64,000 nucleotides of DNA from Tetracentron sinense (GCA_015143295.1 CM026567.1:7148416-7212415), one strand, 5' to 3'. Numbered from the stretch's first letter, positions 1-11,913 are shown. The notes: generated by a model from the letters alone, not told the origin. Numbers and translations are program-made.

Positions 1-360
1 AGTATTGAGAGGTCATTCCACAGTTTATTTACTTTGATGTATTTTATATCTCTCGTGAAGCTAATGGAACTTTTATATTTATGTTATATCCCTCATGAAG
101 CTAATAGAACTGTTGATATTTTTATCAAAATTCTGTTTAAATCCAGGAGAATCAATCAATATCCTAATTTTGTATAAATCCCGGAGAGATCAATCAATAT
201 CCTAAAGTTTCCAGAGAGCTAAGTAAAATTGTTATCGAGCATCCCTCTGATTGTTCCTTTGGTCGCATGTAATTCTCTCATCCTTTTCTTTTTCAATGTA
301 GATCGGGGTCTGCCTAAACCCAGCTTTTCTCCCCGAAAAAAAAAAAAAGTGTCACTTTAA
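1..360 (-). repeat. 3' flank of XTH copy A, duplicated at 15.1-15.65 kb
   Basis: This stretch aligns with 15124-15650 (shared opening agtattgagaggtcattc, then the same order of motifs). It is therefore one arm of the duplication carrying the two XTH copies. The second arm has an extra 154-bp insertion. No coding sequence resembling XTH exons 3-4 is visible here on either strand. Confidence 0.7.
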
Positions 361-466
361 TTATTCTGAAATTTGTAAAAATTCCCTATTTGTCCTGCGC
401 TTTAGAATTCCGGCATATGGTAGTAGTGAGAGTGAGAAAATAGTAAAAAGAGAGAAGGGAACTAAC

Positions 467-630
467 AGAATCTGCTGCTGATTCCAGAGAATAGACCAGA
501 GATAGAACCATTGCTCTCTGTTACCCTTCCCTTGTGTATAAACGTTGGTGTGAAGCATATAAGGCTCCCCACTAGCATTCCCCAGAAACTCAAAATCTAT
601 CTCATCAAGCATCGGCCCTTGCGAAGATAG
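467..630 (-). pseudogene. XTH copy A, exon 2 (damaged)
   Basis: The minus-strand translation carries [10 protein letters not shown], the glycoside hydrolase family 16 active-site motif of xyloglucan endotransglucosylase/hydrolases, followed by NAS, a possible N-glycosylation site. The exon begins after an AG acceptor at 632-631 and ends before GTTAGT at 466-461. Compared with copy B it has two lesions. The His before the DEIDFE core is Leu, and 30 bp are missing in frame, removing ten residues ([10 protein letters not shown]) just before SILWN. Those residues are conserved in the family, so this exon probably could not make a working enzyme. Its upstream exon lies about 7.1 kb away at 7717-7873 because a retrotransposon occupies the intron. 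No exon 3 is found downstream. Confidence 0.85.
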
Positions 631-643
631 CTGCAGATCATCA

Positions 644-1050
644 TGTTAGTTTTATTGGATCTAGCCAATCAATATTCAAGAATCACATACCTGTGTCGGC
701 CATTGAAAGTAGAGAATAAAACCTTTGATTGTCGATGACGATGAAGCACACGGTCTTCAGATTCCATGACTCCTTAGCCCTCGATGAGGAAGATGCTTTT
801 CTTTCTGCAAGCTTTCTTAGGAGTTGGATCTGTGACCGTTAGCCTATAAGTATTGTGTATACTTAGGGTTTAGGTCATTAGAATCCTAACCCATCAAGAA
901 GACTATAGACCATCCTTATAACCTGATATACTTAATTAATGCATAAACCACCACTGTTTGGCTACAACTAAAACCTTAACTAGAGTAGACTTTATCCGGG
1001 TTTGGACTATGAACATTGCCAAGACCATAAACCTTATAGAAAATCTTACA
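644..1050 (-). repeat. 3' LTR of element A
   Basis: Begins tgttagttttattgg and ends aaaatcttaca on the plus strand, and is followed by the purine tract on the minus strand. It matches the LTR at 7005-7413 and, inverted, the LTRs of element B. Confidence 0.92.
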
Positions 1051-4000
1051 TTCTCCCACTTGGTCTGCAATGATCATCAAAAGAGAAAACATTTTACTTA
1101 TGCGAAAAATTCTTTTAAAATGACTTTCCCAGATAAACGACTCAATTTTGAAAACAACAGACGTGTGGCCACACTGAAAACATACTCCAGGTAGTCAAGC
1201 CAATATACTTAAATGTGGTGAACAAAACCTAGACAAATGAAAACACTAATACTGGATCACGGAGGCCATCATATCAATACTATGACATGACACCATTCCA
1301 TGGTCACTATACTAGTATCCTCATTTTCCATGGTTTCAAGCATTATATCCTTATAATGTGCTGACCTCACACATTCCAAAATTCGATCCTCAAAATTTGC
1401 CTAGGTCACTTAATCTGCAAATTTAAAACACCATTTAACACAAAATGGAAATGCAGAGTGATGCATCGCTATATCATTCTGATTAGAACAAATTAATAGG
1501 CAAATCTCAATAATTGTAGTAGAGAACTTTTTGTCTGTAACCAAAATGCTAGCAACATACTCCCACTAACCAAATGAATCTAAGCTGTTTTTTAGTCTCA
1601 TTTTTAAGACAAGCTCCAACAATACATTATGATTCAATTTCATGATTAATGGTTCAAACACCTTATGTTCTCTAACCTTCTCTCTTACAACAAGACACCT
1701 TACGCCCATGTGTTTGGACTAACTTTAAGTCTTATTGTTTTGAGAAAAGTAAACTAATGTAGAATTATATCCAACGGCCCGGTAATAAAACTGAAGACCT
1801 AGAGCCCTAAGATAAAACTCCACAATCACATAACTTGTTCAAAAACCTTATAACAAGTCATGTATCCTTCCTGCCTAGTCAACGATTCCATACTGAAAAG
1901 CATTATATTTTTCATTAGATAGCAATATCACAGCCAATAGGAATAAAACCCAATGTCGACTACTTGATGTTCAGACGTCCAGCACAATCTGAACCTAAAT
2001 ACCCGATAACCTGATGGGTATCAGTACCATTATATATGTGAGCCAATATTCTTTAATCTTCTGTAATTACTCTATAACCATCTTAATGGTTTAACATTCA
2101 AATATATCACAGCTAAAATAGGAACTTTATTTAACTGCATGAGATATATTCGAACGAGTGAAGACCTGTTTATACATAAGACTCTTCAATCGAAGTGTAA
2201 CAATAAAACTTTATAACACAGTTTTTAACCTAAGTCTTAGGACACTTTAACAAGTCAACCTGTAATTCATAATACATATTTCTCTTTAGGAGCTTAATAT
2301 GAAATATCAATCATCCTTAGAACTTTCTCAATAAAAGTTTTTTCTGTGACAGTTCCAAGAGGTCATGAGATTAACGAGTAGAGATTTATAATAGTGAACC
2401 TAAATGACACATCTCTGAATTCTTAATGTCACAATTCTATGATATATCATTAGAATATACTTTCTCCCACTGACCTTAATGTTGATGTAATCAACTATAA
2501 TGTTCACCCTAAAATCGAAAGAAGTATTCACTTGATTGTCTGCTCAAAACCTTATGCAAACTTCCTAAGCTTACAAACTTAATACTCATTATCTTCTTTC
2601 TAAGAATCTTTTATCATTTTATATACATCTCCTTATAAAGAACGTTGAGTAGGAACATTCTTCTAATGTTTATTAGATATAACTCTATTAAGTTTAAAAT
2701 ATTACTTTTCTTCATGGATTTCATATTATAATCAACATAATACTTCCCCTATCCTGATGAAAAGTAATATATCATCCTTATTCTCAAAATTAAGTACTAA
2801 CTTTTGAGGTAATGTACAAGATCATTAGATTTGTATCTCTTCTCTTTAAGACATCATCAAACATGTCTTATCTTCTGACGAAACAAATTAGACCGAATGG
2901 GAGACAATAGCACTTCAAAACTTTATATGATGACCATCAACTATATCAAAATAAGAAACTTTAGGTGTGACACAACATCACTTCTTTAAGCCAATTGATA
3001 GACTGAAGTATGGCTATCCTTAAACTTAATAGTTAGAGACTTTATACTCCCACTGTTATCGCCATTTTTTTTTTTTTTAACATTTCACATTTTTAATCTC
3101 AAATATGTGAGTGTTTCGAGAGGGACTAGATGATATATATATTCCTTAATTTCTTTGTATGTCTGATAAAGAAGCAATTTAGTTTCTTGAAATTTTCCTC
3201 GTTTTACAACACTTAATGGTGTCTTGAATATTACTTTATGAGGAACTTAATTTGAAATATAGAACATAACCTTTAGAGTATTTCCATATAGGAATGCTAG
3301 CATAAATGAATAATTGTTCATGACTTTTGACAACATGGTTTTCGCTTTCAATTGTTCATTATGTTCTTAAATGATTAAATATCATTTTAAGTATCTCATA
3401 ATCTTGAAGATACTAAGTAAACAACCTTTAATCTTTACTTTATGTTATATTTCACAACTTAGATCTTTCTACTGAGAAGATAATGAACTTTATCTTTATG
3501 GACCATAAAAAAATCTGGACTTTTGATATCTATATATATATATATATATATTAATGAAACATCTTTATACCTCATGAAAAGTGGAAAAATGATTACAAAT
3601 ATATGTGCAGGTCATTTTATCAGTATTTGTATTTGTAGAGAAATTCTTTGAAGTCTTTAAATTTCCTTTAGTTAATGCTATCAAGCAAATCTTCATATTG
3701 AAATTGTTACATTTCAAAATTACTTTATCGTATCACTTTAAATACATTATTAAAATATTATATTTTAATGTGAATGTATTTTCACTTTACAAACCATGAA
3801 TTTTAATAATATAACGCATTAACAAATTGATAAAGAAATGATCCCCTTACCAAATTTAAATCTAATAAACTGTGTGAATATTAGCATTTAATCTATATTT
3901 CTTTACCAATGATTTCTCTCAATCTTCTATATTTTAGATTTTAATGAATCTCTAAAAGATATTACATATGTGAACTAGTGTTCCAGGATTAATTCACAAT

Positions 4001-6009
4001 TATTATTATATGAAACATCATCTGTAAATGCCTCAAAACTATATCATAGTTAACCACTTATCACCTTATGGCCTTTTTAGACTTTAATATTACAATTCAT
4101 TTTCCTCCCGACCCATATGGAGGTGAATTTATTTATTCTTTACCCACTTTCATTTTATGTACTTTAGGTTAATTACAGATTAGTTAAACTACACAGAGAG
4201 ATATTCAAACATAAACTGCAACATCAACTTTATGTTGACCATTATCCCAATTGAATTCATATTTGCAATCTTTATTTAGGATGTTTCTATGAACTCTAAT
4301 GTATTCATCATATCAAACATAAGTCAATTGACTTAGATAAACACTTATGATTCTCAAATAATGTAATTATTGAACATTTCACCTTATCAAATAATACCTT
4401 ATATAATATTAGAGAATCTTTCATCCTTAAAATGACTAAATCTTAGTCTAGTTTATCAAAGGTCAGCTTAACCTAATATTTTCAGCGCCCATAGAGTAAC
4501 AATTACCTGTAAGAGAAGATTTAATTTCTGTATATAAATAATAGGGTTCACATAAAGGTTTGCATCTTAATATCCTTATGCATGAACCATTATCCTTATT
4601 TCATGCTCTTATTGATACAAAAAACACATCTGACTGATGGGGTATCAGTCAGACAACCTAGAGTGACTGTAATTATAAATACATCCTTTGGTGAGATAGT
4701 CATTTGCATCATCACACTCCCTCCTTTGGGCTGAGAATGCAACATGCAATTAACTCATCTCCTTTGGTGAATTAATTTCACCACAAGACAAGCCAATCAT
4801 GAACACTACAAATTTCAAAAACTTTAAGCCTTTGGGCCTAAACTCCTCTAGTCTGCAATGTCACACCAACCTTCCTGCTCCATTTGAATTGTACAAAATG
4901 ATGACCCACCTTTGGGCTCGATCACCACCCTATAACAATCAAACGCAAAACCTTATGGCACTCCCTTTTCAGTATATAGCAAATAATCATACAATCATGC
5001 ATATTTAAACGTCACCCAAATTTTCCTGATCGAGACCACTTTGGTGACTAACACGACCATTTCAATCTGGTTGATTCCAAATAAGGAATTGCCTAAAATT
5101 CCATACCCCAAGGAATTAGTGATTGTTTAAATAAGCATGCATCAATTAACATTATAACATATTACAAAATCTTTATGAGTATCATCCAAAACTTTACATG
5201 CATATTAGGCTCACTAATCCCGTCATCCACATGGTATTAAATTAAAAGAATATAATTTAAAATATGCATTAGAAAACACAACAATAATGCAATTCATGAA
5301 TTTTAAAAATAAAATTCAGTTTTATACAAGCAATCATCATACATTTAAGGTCTTGAACTTCAATTAATTTGTTGAACAAAATATATCATGCACATTATAC
5401 TAAGTAGTCATGCTCATATATGTTGAAAACATAAATAAACATGTCTTAGCCTCAAACATTCGTTTTGGGAAAATACTTTACATCCAAAATATTACATCCA
5501 AGTGTGCAATCAATAGGTGTCTGAAGTCTATAAGAGTTAACAACTATATTGGGTGTTATTCTGAATGCACAAAGAAACTTAATCATGTGCTCACCCCTAT
5601 ACCCAATACAATAGGGATACCTTAGGCCTCTTTTAGAGTCATTTAGTGGCTACTTTATGCTTGGAAAACCTTGAAAGGGTAAGTAATTGACCAAATATAC
5701 TTGATAAGTGGCACAAGGGTTGTTTGTAATCTAGAAGGCTATCTATAGTGCCCAAAAACTAGAATAAATATCATAATTATGCCAAACAAACCCCATATAT
5801 ATACTAGATATACTTTAATAGTGATCTAAGAGCTACTTTAGGTTTGAAAAGCTTTCCGGAGTTCCGAAATTGCAAATTAGGCATCAAAGATAGGTCAAAA
5901 AATTGAAAAATAGCCTTATTTGAGCATTTAATGCCATAAAAGTCCTCTACAGAGGAAACATTAACTAAAATAGCCCCCATAATAAGGTTCTACAGGCAAA
6001 ATTAGGTCA

Positions 6010-6330
6010 GGGGGCATAGGACACGCGCAAATAGCGTGTCGGACACGCCAACACGCGTAGGGATATGAGAATGATTACTGGAGTGTGCGTCACGCGCGGA
6101 TGTATGCGATTCACGCGCAGAAACAGCGCTTCACGCGCGGGCGTGCCTATCACGCGCGGTCTGCTAGTCACGTGCGCGCGGTTCGACGGGATCACGCGGT
6201 TCGGTCCAGGGCGTAGCTCGGTCCGATCGAACCAGTCCGGTCCAGAGAACCGGTCGGGTCTTATTCGGGTCAGATTTCATCCATCCTGGTCGGTTCTGGC
6301 CCACAAGGACTGGTCCATAAGGTTCGGGTC
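6010..6330. repeat. CpG-rich degenerate tandem repeat inside element A
   Basis: The motif cacgcgc recurs about every 18-25 bp between 6020 and 6190. It is followed by a GGTC/CCGG-rich stretch to about 6330. The surroundings are AT-rich. The equivalent island, inverted, occurs in element B at about 32515-32890, so it belongs to the family and is not a local accident. Confidence 0.75.
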
Positions 6331-6990
6331 ACAGGGTCGGGTTGACCCTCGTGACCCTGTCTTCTTCACCCGAACAGTTTTTTTTTTTTTTTAAAACCCT
6401 AATGCCGTTTACTATATCCACTTCTTTTGGGGACCCTACCGGCCACCAATCCGACTGTCGCCGATGCCAAATTGACGGCATGACTCCGGTGACCAAAACC
6501 ATGCCACCGGCAGCCTACTCCGGCGAGGGACGGCGGCAGAATCGCCATCCAAAAGAAATCGGCCAAAAACCTTTTTTTTTTTTTTTTTTTTTTTTAAATC
6601 GATGGTTTCTCTTGCTGCCCTCTTTCTCGCAAAAAAAGGAGAGGGGAAAACCCCTCTACCAACCATACCATCTTTTCATTAGTGAAAAGGGTCCGGATCT
6701 ATCCTCCTGAACATTAACATCAGGCAAAAATCATGGTTGTTCAAGCCACTGCTGTTTGGGGAAAACTTAAAACCCAAATTTTAAGGACCCGAATCCAAAA
6801 TACGGCGGTTCATGGAGAATCATCAGAGGATAGTGATGTCTTGAGCAATTGGATCAACCAATAGGTTACAACAATGGATTTCACACGGAACACCAGTAAA
6901 ACTTTATGCACAATATTAATGGCAGAAAATTAATCCAAAAAAAAAAAAATTGCAATCCTTATGGAATCTTGAATATGATTGAGCAACAAG

Positions 6991-7002
6991 GCTCTGATAC
7001 CA
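6991..7002 (-). other. Primer-binding site of element A (tRNA-Met-i)
   Basis: The minus strand reads TGGTATCAGAGC, the standard initiator tRNA-Met complement of plant copia elements, two bases from the 5' LTR. Confidence 0.9.
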
Positions 7003-7004
7003 CA

Positions 7005-7413
7005 TGTTAGTTTTATTGGATCTGGCCAATCAATATTCATGAATCACATACCTGTGTCAGCCATTGAAAGTAGAGAGTAAAACCTTTGATTGTCGATGAC
7101 GATGAAGCACACGGTCTTCAGATTCCATGACTCCTTAGCTCTCGATGGGGAAGATGTTTTTCTTTCTGCAGGCTTTTTCTTAGGAGTTGGATCTGGGACC
7201 AATATCATATAAGTATTACGTATATTTAGGGTTTAGGTCATTAGAATCCTAACCCATCAAGAAGACTATAGACCATCCTTATAACCCGATATACTTAATT
7301 AGTGCATAAACCACAGCTGTTTGGCTACAACTGAAACCTTAACTGGAGTAGACTTTATCCAGGTTTGGACTATGAACATTGCCAAGACCATAAACCTTAT
7401 AGAAAATCTTACA
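7005..7413 (-). repeat. 5' LTR of element A
   Basis: Copy of 644-1050, flanked inside by the primer-binding site and outside by the target duplication catca. Confidence 0.92.
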
Positions 7414-7716
7414 CATCAAACATATATAGTATGTAAGAAAATATAAAAAGAACACAATAGTCAGAGACATTAGGATAACAGCGTGCTGAGCCGGCCAAGC
7501 CATTTGGAGGCCTAATTCGAGTATTCTAAATGAGGGTTTTTTTTAAATTAGATTCGTTATAAAATGGGACATTTTTTAAGGTTTCTTTTCATTAAATCAG
7601 GTTCATAAAACCATCAAAGCCTATGCTTAGGAGCCTTCATTTTTTTGGGGCGTAAAGCGGGGGCTTTGATGGCTTAATGGACAGGCCAGCCCTGACAGAG
7701 TGTTGGAGGGTCTTAC
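7414..7716 (-). other. Remaining intron 1 of XTH copy A with an extra insert
   Basis: After the retrotransposon the intron resumes with the sequence seen at 15958-16042 of copy B. Roughly 220 bp between the motif ataacagcgtg and the splice donor (GT at 7716-7715) are absent from copy B. The insert contains a T-run and shows no recognisable coding or terminal repeats. Confidence 0.6.
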
Positions 7717-7873
7717 GTAGTAGGCGGTAACGGTGCCGGCGGAGTTTCCAGGCACTACTCTGATCTGGATGTCGATCTTTCCAAAGAGATATTCTTGTTT
7801 GGATTGAAATCCGGCGCCGGAGACTTTATCAAGAGAGAGCTGGAGAAGAAGGCCGTTTTTTGATACTTTGGCT
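7717..7873 (-). pseudogene. XTH copy A, exon 1 lacking signal peptide
   Basis: The minus-strand frame reads [30 protein letters not shown] and [12 protein letters not shown], the N-terminal beta-strand region of XTH proteins, and ends in a splice donor. Homology with copy B stops at about 7873. Upstream, the signal peptide and the first roughly 35 residues, including the DLTWGG stretch, are replaced by unrelated sequence leading into a MITE. Together with the exon 2 deletion and the intronic retrotransposon, this makes the copy a pseudogene. The open frame continues to 7908, but those residues are not XTH-like. Confidence 0.85.
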
Positions 7874-7936
7874 CGTTTAAAGGAACGAGTGACTTCAAAT
7901 TCTCTCAAGTTGTAAACCGACTCTTTGTCCCTAAGG

Positions 7937-8181
7937 TCATCACGTGTCCCTATTTACAACCCTTAACTGTGGTTAAGATTCAACCATCCCTAGCTTTACC
8001 TATCTACCTTACTTTTTAGGAAAATATCAAATGATTTTTAACCCTGGTTACAATTAACTAACTCGTAGGGTTAAAAAAAATTCATATTTTTTTCTAAAAG
8101 CCAAGGATAGTTTGGTGAACCCTAGGCGTGGATGAATCTTAACCATAATTAAGGGGTATCAATAGGGACACGTGGCGATCT
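7937..8181. mobile_element. Foldback MITE with G-box ends
   Basis: Left end cacgtgtccctatt leads into cttaactgtggttaagatt. The right end is the inverse (cttaaccataattaagg, then agggacacgtggc). Each arm is about 90 bp. The same element type recurs at about 16632-16876, 27530-27735, 29610-29790, 43072-43790 and 63165-63375. Confidence 0.7.
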
Positions 8182-8337
8182 CATGGGCGTAACCGGAGTC
8201 CGGCTACAACTTGAGAGAATTCCGAGTCAAAAAACAGAGGCAACAAATTTCAGTTTTTTTTTTTTTTTGGAAGGTAATATTACCTGGTTTTTTCTGCACC
8301 CTCTGTTGTGACATGTGACAAAAAAATTATATTTTTA

Positions 8338-8590
8338 GCTCCGTTATTGAAACAGATCACTCGAGCATATGTTTGGGAGAACAATAATACTATTGTGACA
8401 TCTGTCCCAACTTGTTGTTTTTACGGGGAAACAAACAAATTAGCATTAGCGCTTAGAGTTAGCAGTGAGCAGCTACGGTTAATGGGTAGGGATACAGTAT
8501 AATTGCTTAAGAGGTTTCTTTCAGGAGTGCTTGAGGCGATCCCGTTTCTTTTTCTTATTGAAATTCAATTCACGTTATTTGTTTTCAAAG
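8338..8590. repeat. Dispersed repeat R1, copy 1
   Basis: Shared motifs are gatcactcgagcatatg, gggagaacaataata, aaattagcattag and gatcccgtttctttttct. The same blocks in the same order occur at 29045-29245, 30085-30255 and 42005-42525. No terminal repeats or coding sequence are seen. Confidence 0.65.
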
Positions 8591-8721
8591 TAGGAAACCA
8601 ACAAACGAAGTCTTTTAGCAACAGAAAAAAAAAAATTCTTTTTTTTTTTTGCTGTGGATATAATTTACCTATTGTGATGGGTCCGAAGTTGATCTTACTC
8701 ACTTGCTACACAGGATGAACC

Positions 8722-8832
8722 TTCGGGGTGTAGCCTAGTAGTCGAAGGACAAATCATAAACCCGGAGGTCTCAAGATCAAATCTAGGCTCCCCTCAACAT
8801 CGGATGTATGGGTTGGGGTAAAAAAAAAAAAT
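8722..8832 (+). mobile_element. tRNA-derived SINE-like relic
   Basis: The segment has an A-box-like tagcctagtagtcg near its start and a B-box-like ggtctcaagatcaaatc about 35 bp further on. It ends in a run of A after gggttggggt, the layout of plant tRNA-derived SINEs. No clear target duplication was found. Confidence 0.5.
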
Positions 8833-9719
8833 TAGTCTTGGGATCAAGATACCCACGTTTACAAAAAATGAGAAAAAGGATAGTAGTAGGAACTTTAAAT
8901 AGTAAAATTTTACAAATTCTTAAGATGCAAATTACATAACTAACCTTACCTATTTACGTATTACAAATATAATTAAAGACATTCTACTTAAACGAAATGG
9001 TATTTGAGAACAAATATAATTAATGATATTCTACTGAAACGAACTGGTAATTGAGAGATAGATGAGTACTAGCCCTACTCTGAGTCTACCTTTATTCTGA
9101 CCCTCAATCAACCACACTTGTATTTTGCAATGATTAAAGCACTCTCACCAAAAAAGTGGAGGGGTGAGAGTATGAGTTGACTGAGAATATATAGGGCTAG
9201 CAATCCTCGAGATGACCACCCTTAAGGGGAAAGAGAACATTCGGGTGGCAGACCTTGAGGGAACCGCTTTAGGTCATGAGAGTAGTAGATCATATAGTTC
9301 TACTGGACCCACTTCAGCTTCTTTCACCCTCAAAATCGAGGGCCTGGTCCCACCACCTTCCCTTTGATGATGAACATGACGTTTTTCCGGCCGACCACAT
9401 GCACGCATCCGATCAAAAATTCCGATAAGTTACTATGAATGGCGTTTGTGTCCAGTCGGTCTTGACGAGGCCACCCCTCGTGGCCCATTCCTCAGCACAC
9501 CAAAGGCTCGAGTAAAGTCGCATCGGCTGGTTCTTAGGGTAGGGTACCCCTAATCCTTCCGCGTTTCTAAAGACTCTAATGGGTGTCCCGTCGACCGAGA
9601 AGCTGAAACCATGTCAAGTAAATGTGGGAATTATTTGGTGCAAACATACAAGAAAAAAGGAGATTAATTGAGTCGGAGCTCTGCTTCAATGCGCTTCACA
9701 GCATTGAAGCGGAGTTGCC
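8833..9719. other. Unassigned intergenic sequence
   Basis: Holds a short direct repeat around gatattctacttaaacgaa (about 8970 and 9030) and a hairpin at 9671-9716 (gagctctgcttcaatgc against gcattgaagcggagttg). That hairpin resembles the foldback at 15221-15335. Nothing coding is seen. Confidence 0.5.
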
Positions 9720-9734
9720 CTTTTTACCATGGTA

Positions 9735-10060
9735 TAAAATTTCGCGAAATTTCGGTCTCGACAAGGGTACCCGATATCGAAACGGGTAGAATTTCGGGTG
9801 AGCAAATTTCGGTCGAAATTTCCGAAATTTCGGGCGAAATTTCATTTTTCCAATATCTCGTGATTTCGCCCGAAATATTTACCTACCACCGTCTGATTTC
9901 GTTGAGATTTCGCGATATGGGAGACGATATTTCGAAATTTCGGGATTTCGGACGACCACAATTTGATTTCGGCCGAGATTGACCGAAATCAACGAAATTT
10001 TCGATATTTTTCCAAAATAAACCAAAATTAATGAGATTTCGCCCGAAATTTTCGAGATAA
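9735..10060. repeat. Left subterminal array of hAT element
   Basis: Roughly a dozen exact or near copies of gaaatttcgg or its inverse lie within 330 bp of the left end. Repeated short motifs beside the termini are the usual transposase-binding zones of hAT elements. The binding role here is inferred. Confidence 0.7.
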
Positions 10061-10248
10061 ATTCAGAATATTCTTAGAATATTCTGAGCCTATTAATGAT
10101 TAAATAATTTTTTTTTTAAAATAAAAAAAAAGAAAATTCCAAATATATCCTCCTCTATTTACCTATAAATACCCCCCCCCCTCTACCATATTTCTCACCA
10201 ATTTTCTTCTTCTTCTTTTCTTACTTAGTAGTTTGTTCTTTAGTTACA

Positions 10249-10812
10249 AGTTTTTAATCTTCTGTAGTTCTTACTTCTTAGACTCTTAATTTAGAATTTA
10301 GATTTTATTTTTCTCAATCTTTTGACTCTTTGCTAAAGGTGATGAAATGCTAACAGTGGACCGGGGCTAAAGAGAAAGAGTCAATCAAAGGTATATTATT
10401 TTGTTTATTTTTATTTTCATGTTGATTATATTTATTTTATGTATATTATTTTGTAATTTGTAGTTATGACTTACAAGTTAATTAATATTTAATCTTCAGT
10501 AGTTCTTAGTTTAGATTTTATTTTTCTCAATCTTTTGATTCTTTTTTAAAGGTGGCGAAGCGCTAACAGTGGATCGGTGCTGAAAGGAAATAGTCAACCA
10601 AATGTATATTATTTTGTTTATTTTTATTTTCATGTTGATTATATTTATTTCATGTATATTATTTTATAGTTACAACTTATAAGTTAGTATTTAATCTTCA
10701 GTAGTTCTTAGTTTATATTTTATTTTTCTCAGTCTTTTGAGTTTTTTTCTAAAGAGATATATTATTTGTTTATTTTTATTTTCATGTTGATTATATTTAT
10801 TTCATACATATT
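10249..10812. repeat. Triplicated leader repeat in hAT element
   Basis: Three consecutive copies (starting about 10249, 10486 and 10688) share atttaatcttc, gtagttctta, the T-rich block tttatttttctcaatctttt and ttattttcatgttgatta. The first two also share gctaacagtgga. The third is shortened. They lie between the left end and the transposase and may be untranslated leader or intron. Confidence 0.75.
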
Positions 10813-10963
10813 TTTTTTTAATATATGTTCTTTTGAATTAAATATCTTTTTAACTTTGTCGGTTGTTCTCGGTTGTTGTAGTTAAAAATAAAATAGAGGA
10901 GGATTAGGAGCAAGAGGTAGAGGTAGAGAGCGAAGCTCATTCTCAGTGGACCGCAACAACCAC

Positions 10964-11352
10964 AAATCCAACATGGCAGCATTGCACTAATGCTGATAGG
11001 ACCGGGAAAATCAAAACAACAACTCCGATGCAAAAACTGTAACAAGGTGAAAAATGGAGGGATCACCCGAATGCGCCAACATCTAGGCGGGATTAGAGGT
11101 GATAGTCGGCCATGTCCAGATGTTCCGCCTGAGGTAAGAGATATAATTAAATCAGAAATTGAACAAAGGACTGCTGAGAAAAGAGCTAGAACTAGCTCTA
11201 CTCAAAACATTAACTATAGACATTTCAGCGAGGATGACTATGGAATTCCTGATGAGGAATACACGGAACCTCAATATATCTCTTCAAGTGGAAGAGGATC
11301 GACCAATGGAAGTGCTTGGGTACTTGCCCGATTCCGTTGTATCTCTAACTGA
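10964..11352 (+). pseudogene. hAT transposase, BED zinc-finger exon
   Basis: The frame from 10990 reads LRCKNCNKV, then GGITRMRQHLGG and CPDVPPEV: a C-x2-C ... H-x-type zinc finger in the arrangement of BED fingers in plant hAT transposases. The preceding residues expected for the domain (PTWQHCTNAD) are present at 10968-10997 but in another frame. A frameshift near 10990-11005 therefore breaks the exon. After the finger comes a Ser/Gly-rich linker that stops at 11350-11352. About 300 residues of the usual DUF659 region expected between here and the next piece are missing. Confidence 0.8.
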
Positions 11353-11358
11353 AAAGAC

Positions 11359-11913
11359 TTGATAAGGCCAGCTGCAACTCGTTTTGCCACGAATTTTCTT
11401 GCAATCCGGAGCATCTATGACAGTTTCTCTGCGGTTCAGCAACTAATTATTGACAGTGAATTCAAAACTCATACTTCTTCCAAAACAAGGCAGGGGCAAA
11501 CCATTATTGGTATCGTCAATGATCTGACGTTTCCAAAAAGGATGAAGAGTTCACTACTGTTGGGTGAACCTTTGCTTAAATTGATTCGCTTTGTAGATGG
11601 TGACTTACCTACAATGGGTCACCTTTGTGAAGCTATTGCAAAGGTTAAACAAATTTTAGCAGTTACGCATCGTGATAAGATTAGAAAATATGAAGCAGTT
11701 TGGAAAATTATCGACCGACGATGGAGTACCCAACTAGTCACTGATCTACATCGGGCTGCTATTAGACTGAATCCAGAATACGTTGTGAACCAGAGCTTTG
11801 GGTTTATCTATGAATTTGGAACTGATTCTCCAGCTGAAATTCACATGAGTCTCTTGCGAGTTATCCAAAAAATGTCACTCACTTCAGAAGAGGCTTCAGC
11901 AGCAATGATGCAG
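11359..11913 (+). pseudogene. hAT transposase, core fragment
   Basis: Begins with LIRPAATRFATNFLAI, the conserved block after DUF659 in plant hAT transposases. It continues through LLKLIRFVDGD, GHLCEAIAKVK and WKIIDRRWSTQL, ending at a plausible donor (cag/gtaaat at 11913/11914). The following exon-like piece at 11971-12046 (YVSFENLEGI) is flanked by AG and GT. The fragment has no upstream catalytic portion in frame, which explains why the locus is called broken. Confidence 0.8.

Larger units (their letters stand above)
644..7413 (-). mobile_element. Copia-type LTR retrotransposon A, complete but coding-dead
   Basis: Two LTRs of about 408 bp (644-1050 and 7005-7413) start TG and end CA. The 5-bp target duplication is perfect: catca at 639-643 and 7414-7418. 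The primer-binding site gctctgatacca (6991-7002) is complementary to initiator tRNA-Met, and the polypurine tract is at 1051-1061, so the element reads on the minus strand. The internal 5.9 kb has no long ORF. It is homologous along its length to element B at 31444-38203, in which decayed copia RNase H sequence is recognisable. The two LTRs differ at roughly 25 sites by eye. The element sits in the first intron of XTH copy A, in the same orientation as the gene. Confidence 0.93.

Noticed and set aside
6065-6394. Arg-rich open frame in element A
   Set aside because: It covers the CpG-rich repeat and has no domain. The counterpart in element B does not keep the same protein.
10818-11066. Hydrophobic minus-strand open frame over the hAT finger
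   Set aside because: It is antisense to the BED zinc-finger exon and has no independent support.
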